Assembly: GCA_001775355.1 (NCBI GenBank)
Contig: MEWM01000066.1
Location: 20,112-28,198 of the forward strand
Direction of reading: 5' to 3'
DNA: 8,087 bases
From: a candidate division Zixibacteria bacterium RBG_16_43_9
GTDB lineage: Bacteria; Zixibacteria; MSB-5A5; RBG-16-43-9
Below are positions 5,110 through 8,087 of this stretch, piece by piece. The notes below the pieces were generated by a model. That model worked only from the letters and a program-made list of their open reading frames with translations. It was not told the DNA's origin and did no database searches. The stretch's first letter is position 1; each line of letters starts with the position of its first letter. Both the position numbers and the translations under genes were made by a program.

Positions 5110-5757
5110 ATGAAGATTTTTTTGGATACAGCAAATTTCGAAGAGATAAAAGAGGTGGCAACCTGGGGAATTTTGGATGGGGTTACTACCAACCCGACCC
5201 TGCTTTCAAAGGAGAAGGAGGATTACAAAACTCTGCTCAAGAAAATCTGCGAGGTGGTGGATGGTCCCATAAGTGCAGAGGTGGTGAGTTTAGACCCGGA
5301 TGGTATGGTAAGGGAAGCTTCTGAGCTGGTCAAAATAGGTAAAAATATCGTTATCAAAGTCCCTATCTCCACAGAAGGATTGAAAGCGATGAGAATGCTC
5401 TCAGACAAAGGGATAAAGACCAACTGTACCCTGGTCTTTTCACCTATCCAGGCACTTTTGGCCGCAAAGGCAGGAGCATCTTTTGTAAGCCCTTTTGTTG
5501 GAAGGTTGGATGATGCCAGCCACATCGGGATGGAAATAGTGGGGCAAATCGTGACGATCTTTCAGAATTACGATATTTCGACTGAGGTCTTAGTTGCCAG
5601 CATCCGGAATCCTCTGCACGTAGTTGATGCCGCCCTTATGGGAGCGGATATCGCCACTATGCCGTTCAAAGTTTTACAGCAACTGGTAAAACATCCCTTG
5701 ACAGACGTGGGGATTAAGAATTTCTTAGCTGACTGGGAAAAGGTCAGGAAAGGGTAA
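5110..5757 (+). CDS. tal: Transaldolase, small (TalC/MipB-like) subfamily
   Basis: A 215-residue class I aldolase-fold enzyme. Transaldolase moves a dihydroxyacetone unit from sedoheptulose-7-phosphate to glyceraldehyde-3-phosphate in the non-oxidative pentose phosphate pathway. Visible landmarks are LDTAN (5-9), GVTTNPTLL (24-32) and the Schiff-base lysine K83 in VIKVP (81-85). The relative fructose-6-phosphate aldolase (FSA) of E. coli has Gln59 and Tyr131. The equivalent residues here are Glu57 (SAEVVS) and Phe129 (SPFVGRLDD), the transaldolase-type choices. Length matches the small subfamily, not the roughly 315-residue TalB type. Third gene of the ecfT-truA operon, 11 nt after truA. The following gap to purB holds a palindromic repeat. 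Confidence 0.93.
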   Translation: MKIFLDTANFEEIKEVATWGILDGVTTNPTLLSKEKEDYKTLLKKICEVVDGPISAEVVSLDPDGMVREASELVKIGKNIVIKVPISTEGLKAMRMLSDKGIKTNCTLVFSPIQALLAAKAGASFVSPFVGRLDDASHIGMEIVGQIVTIFQNYDISTEVLVASIRNPLHVVDAALMGADIATMPFKVLQQLVKHPLTDVGIKNFLADWEKVRKG

Positions 5758-5791
5758 GGACTTTAGAAGGGCGGAGAGTAAATCATCGTAG

Positions 5792-5853
5792 CGTTGCCAT
5801 TCCCATCCTACGGTGGCTACGCCAGACGTAGTCTCCGTTTCAGGATGGCAACG
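5792..5853. repeat. Bulged-stem palindromic repeat, copy B
   Basis: The outer stem is CGTTG (5792-5796) plus CCATCCT (5803-5809) pairing with AGGATGG (5842-5848) plus CAACG (5849-5853), with a 6-nt bulge (5797-5802) on the left strand. Inside, CTACG (5817-5821) pairs with CGTAG (5827-5831). Layout and the words TGCCA and GTCTCCGT match the copy at 43-123, while the stem bases differ and still pair. It lies between tal and purB, ending 11 nt before the purB SD sequence. Confidence 0.65.
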
Positions 5854-5863
5854 AGAAGAATTG

Positions 5864-5870
5864 AGAAAGG
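5864..5870 (+). promoter_or_regulatory. Shine-Dalgarno site deciding the purB start
   Basis: GAGAAAGG ends at 5870, 8 nt before the ATG at 5879. An in-frame ATG at 5813 lies within the palindromic repeat and would add 22 residues unrelated to the family, so 5879 is preferred. Confidence 0.7.
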
Positions 5871-5878
5871 ATCAAATC

Positions 5879-7180
5879 ATGATAGCCAGATATACCCTGC
5901 CGCAGATGCAGGAACTGTGGTCAGATGAGAATAAGTTCAGAAAATGGATCGAGGTCGAGATCTTAGCCTGTGAAGCCCAGGCAAAATTGGGAAATATCCC
6001 TAAGAGCGTTGTCCCGCGCATAAGAAAGAAAGCCAATTTCAATGTAAAGAAGATCAACCAGATCGAAAACAAAGTTCATCACGATGTGGTCGCCTTTCTG
6101 AACAATTTAGCTGAGTATATCGGTGAGGATTCGAAATACGTTCACCTGGGGATGACCTCTTATGACGTGGTTGATACTGCTCTTTCTATGATATTAAGAG
6201 ATGCTGGGGATATCATCCTCAAAGATCTGGAGGAGTTGAACAAAGTTATCAGGAGGAGAGCTTTTCAATATAAAATGACTCCGATGATCGGCAGGACCCA
6301 CGGGGTTCAGGCTGAGCCGATTAGTCTGGGCCTGAAATTTGCCTTATGGTATTCTGAGATAGAGAGAGATATCGAAAGATTAAAAAAAGCTATAAAAATT
6401 GTCGCTGTAGGGAAACTCTCCGGTGCCGTTGGGAATTTTGCCCATTTAAGCCCCAAAGTTGAAGAATATGTCTGCAGAAAAGCAGGTCTTATGCCTGCAT
6501 CTGTTTCCACCCAGATTCTGCAAAGAGACAGACATGCAGAATTTGTAACCTGTATGGCGATAATCGCCGGAGCAATCGAGAAGTTCGCCACGGAGATAAG
6601 AAATCTTCAGCGTACAGAGGTCTTAGAATTAGAAGAAGGGTTTGTAAAAGGGCAAAAAGGCTCCTCTGCTATGCCGCACAAGAGAAATCCTTTTATGTGC
6701 GAAAGGTTATCTGGAATGGCAAGGGTAGTAAGAGGCGATGCCTTGGCGGCTTTAGAGAATATGAATTTATGGCATGAAAGGGATATCACTAATTCCGCAG
6801 TGGAAAGGGTCATTCTGCCGGATTCCACAAGTCTGGTAGATTATATGCTGGTAAATTTCACCAGGATTATGAAAAATCTGACAGTCTATCCGAAAAATAT
6901 GCTGAAGAACATAGATTTGACCAAAGGCTTGGTTTTTTCCCAAAGGGTCTTGACTAAATTGACCAAAAAGACACATACCAGAGAGGAAGCCTATGCCTAC
7001 GTGCAGGAAAATGCGACCAGAGCCTGGGAAACTGGCGAGAGCTTTAAAGAATTAGTCCTTAAAGACCAAAGGATCAAAAAATATCTGAGCAAAGAGGAGA
7101 TTCTGGATTGCTTTGATTTGAAATATTATCTCAGAAATGTGGATTATATTTTCAAAAGAGTGTTTAAAAAGAAAAAATAA
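5879..7180 (+). CDS. purB: Adenylosuccinate lyase
   Basis: A 433-residue member of the fumarase/aspartase superfamily. It releases fumarate twice in purine synthesis: from SAICAR to give AICAR, and from adenylosuccinate to give AMP. The superfamily signature GSSAMPHKRNP is at 261-271, with the catalytic-loop serines S262/S263. GRTHG (138-142) carries the conserved H141, HHDVVAF (67-73) carries H68, and YVHLGMTSYDVVDT (87-100) carries H89, positions equivalent to the active-site histidines of B. subtilis PurB. Length is normal (about 430). The C-terminal lyase domain (about 350-430) is complete and ends in a run of lysines. The start at 5879 follows homology and SD. No promoter is obvious in the 121-nt gap after tal, so it may be read from the upstream operon. 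Confidence 0.97.
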   Translation: MIARYTLPQMQELWSDENKFRKWIEVEILACEAQAKLGNIPKSVVPRIRKKANFNVKKINQIENKVHHDVVAFLNNLAEYIGEDSKYVHLGMTSYDVVDTALSMILRDAGDIILKDLEELNKVIRRRAFQYKMTPMIGRTHGVQAEPISLGLKFALWYSEIERDIERLKKAIKIVAVGKLSGAVGNFAHLSPKVEEYVCRKAGLMPASVSTQILQRDRHAEFVTCMAIIAGAIEKFATEIRNLQRTEVLELEEGFVKGQKGSSAMPHKRNPFMCERLSGMARVVRGDALAALENMNLWHERDITNSAVERVILPDSTSLVDYMLVNFTRIMKNLTVYPKNMLKNIDLTKGLVFSQRVLTKLTKKTHTREEAYAYVQENATRAWETGESFKELVLKDQRIKKYLSKEEILDCFDLKYYLRNVDYIFKRVFKKKK

Positions 7181-7224
7181 GAGGTTATAAATTGTCATCA
7201 CGGATCGGGATTTGTACACCTCTT
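7179..7224. repeat. Long imperfect stem-loop between purB and psd
   Basis: Positions 7179-7192 (beginning AAGAGGT) can pair with 7210-7224 (ending ACCTCTT): 14 base pairs including one G-T pair and one bulged C (7217). The loop is 17 nt. The stem begins at the purB stop codon and ends 21 nt before the psd ATG. It is followed by TGTTTATT, T-rich but not an unbroken T-tract. It could be a leaky terminator or an mRNA-processing site. Confidence 0.45.
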
Positions 7225-7245
7225 GTTTATTAGGTAAGAAGACAA

Positions 7246-7923
7246 ATGGCTAAAGAAGGTTTAAATATCATATTTTTCAGCTTGATTTTAACTATCGTAT
7301 TTTTTTTGCTTTCGGTATTGACCAGAAGCAAAATTTTCTCAGGTATAACGGTTCTTTTTCTGGTGATTACACTTTTCATCGTTTTCTTTTTCCGTGACCC
7401 GGACAGAGAGATTACTCAGGGAGAAGGGATAATCCTTTCTCCGGCAGATGGGAGGATTGTGGAGATCGCACCTTTTTCTGAGAATGGTTTTTTAAATTCA
7501 GGCGGTACCAAGGTTTCGATTTTTTTGTCTTTGTGGGATGTGCATATAAACAGAAATCCGATTAGCGGGGTGGTCAAGTATTCCAAATATATTCCCGGCG
7601 GGTTTAATGCGGCTTATAAAGAAAAAGCCTCCTTTGAGAATGAACAAAACGAGCTGGGGCTGGAAAATGAGCAGGTTAAACTTATCCTGAAACAGATCGC
7701 CGGGACTATTGCCCGCAGGATTGTCTGCCGAATAAAAGAAGGAGACCAGGTTAAAATCGGAGAGAGGTTCGGGATGATAAAGTTCGGCTCAAGGGTGGAG
7801 ATTTTTCTGCCGGAAAAGGTCAAGGTTCTGGTGAAGGTAAATCAAAAGGTCAAAGCTGGAGAGACCGTAATCGGGACGTATGACGTGTGCCATCCCTGGC
7901 CAGAGAGCCGGACCTTTGGTTAA
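7246..7923 (+). CDS. psd: Phosphatidylserine decarboxylase proenzyme, short archaeal-type
   Basis: A 225-residue precursor that decarboxylates phosphatidylserine to phosphatidylethanolamine at the inner membrane. Two N-terminal hydrophobic segments (about 8-25 and 32-49) act as a membrane anchor. SPADGR (65-70), LWDVHINRNP (96-105, with H100) and FGSRVEIFLP (180-189) are the family landmarks. The proenzyme should cleave itself between G181 and S182, S182 becoming the pyruvoyl cofactor. Length fits the short PSD-A class found in archaea and many bacteria. The CDP-diacylglycerol-serine transferase gene (pssA) that often follows would lie beyond the window. After GETVIGTY the last 13 residues (DVCHPWPESRTFG) do not look like the family and run into a palindrome cluster, so the end may have been altered. 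The start has a weak SD (AGGTAAG). Confidence 0.92.
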   Translation: MAKEGLNIIFFSLILTIVFFLLSVLTRSKIFSGITVLFLVITLFIVFFFRDPDREITQGEGIILSPADGRIVEIAPFSENGFLNSGGTKVSIFLSLWDVHINRNPISGVVKYSKYIPGGFNAAYKEKASFENEQNELGLENEQVKLILKQIAGTIARRIVCRIKEGDQVKIGERFGMIKFGSRVEIFLPEKVKVLVKVNQKVKAGETVIGTYDVCHPWPESRTFG

Positions 7924-7942
7924 AGCGAGACATCAGTTCGCT

Positions 7943-8006
7943 GGTTGTTGGTCTCAGACCAACAACCTGGCCTGAACCCGCCCTGTTGGTCTGGAGACCA
8001 ACAGGG
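7943..8006. repeat. Two-hairpin palindromic doublet (GTTGGTC core)
   Basis: Hairpin 1: GGTTGTTGGTC (7943-7953) with GACCAACAACC (7957-7967), loop TCA. Hairpin 2: CCCTGTTGGTC (7981-7991) with GACCAACAGGG (7996-8006), loop TGGA. The inner 8 bp are identical and the outer three pairs differ with full compensation. The 13-nt linker has no T-run. It starts 19 nt after the psd stop and resembles a BIME-type pair of REP units that may protect the 3' end of the transcript. Confidence 0.7.
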
Positions 8007-8024
8007 AGCAAAGAAATTGTAGTC

Positions 8025-8040
8025 GCTCGATTTATCGAGC
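8025..8040. repeat. GCTCGAT hairpin
   Basis: GCTCGAT (8025-8031) and ATCGAGC (8034-8040) are perfect complements around a 2-nt centre. It continues the palindrome cluster downstream of psd. Confidence 0.5.
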
Positions 8041-8060
8041 AGAAATACCCCTCCCTTGAT

Positions 8061-8087
8061 GGCCGATAAAAGCATCACGGCTCGTAG
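8061..8087. repeat. Partial inverted copy (C) of the left-edge repeat
   Basis: Positions 8061-8080 match the reverse complement of 88-107 at 19 of 20 bases. The following CTCGTAG also occurs in the left copy, but there about 19 nt further on. The copy is cut by the window end, so its palindrome cannot be assessed. No gene lies between 7924 and 8087; that stretch is palindromic repeats. Confidence 0.7.

Noticed and set aside
5813..5878. In-frame upstream start for purB
   Set aside because: The added residues are encoded by the palindromic repeat and the good SD sequence favours 5879.
7192..7220. Promoter for psd (TTGTCA with TACACC)
   Set aside because: The -10 matches only three of six bases and overlaps the stem-loop, so the evidence is too weak.
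7887..8069. A 60-codon plus-strand frame at the right end
   Set aside because: It overlaps the end of psd and otherwise translates palindromic repeats.

Overview
This 8.1 kb window reads as a bacterial chromosomal fragment, probably a metagenomic contig. It carries six recognisable housekeeping-type genes and one truncated repeat protein, all separated by palindromic repeat elements. The organism cannot be named from the sequence alone. Three traits are compatible with a poorly sampled lineage, perhaps around the FCB superphylum: a secreted FG-GAP/VCBS-repeat protein, a short 'archaeal-type' phosphatidylserine decarboxylase, and an ecfT-truA gene pair. That placement is inference. The promoters match the sigma-70 consensus very well. 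Shine-Dalgarno (SD) strength is uneven: good before tal, purB and the VCBS gene, absent before rnr.

Layout. (1) 1-127: REP-like palindromes ending 4 nt from the rnr stop codon. (2) 128-2290, minus strand: rnr, encoding RNase R, with its own near-perfect promoter at 2322-2350. (3) 2291-2630: AT-rich spacer with a dyad, a short tandem repeat and a palindrome. (4) 2631-3101, minus strand: a two-repeat FG-GAP/VCBS protein with a signal peptide. It appears to be cut at its 3' end next to one palindromic element and has another inside its N-terminal codons. Its promoter (3233-3262) lies about 125 nt upstream, so the mRNA has a long leader that may fold and contains a possible 29-codon upstream ORF. 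(5) 3263-3502: a dense cluster of hairpins between divergent promoters. (6) 3559-5757, plus strand: ecfT, truA and tal in a tight operon (gaps of 4 and 11 nt) from a TTGACT/TATATT promoter. (7) 5758-5878: a bulged-stem repeat. (8) 5879-7180: purB. (9) 7181-7245: a long imperfect stem-loop. (10) 7246-7923: the phosphatidylserine decarboxylase gene. (11) 7924-8087: three more hairpins and a partial inverted copy of the repeat seen at the left edge.

The genes do not form one pathway. They cover RNA decay (RNase R), vitamin or metal uptake (EcfT), tRNA pseudouridylation (TruA), the pentose phosphate pathway (transaldolase), purine synthesis (PurB) and phosphatidylethanolamine synthesis (Psd). The most unusual content is between the genes. 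At least seven palindromic clusters from several apparent families occupy almost every gene boundary. Two pairs of elements keep their fold while their stem bases differ in a compensating way. The same repeat lies in opposite orientation at the two ends of the window, which probably explains why the contig stops there. I found no defence system, CRISPR array, tRNA, rRNA or transposase gene.
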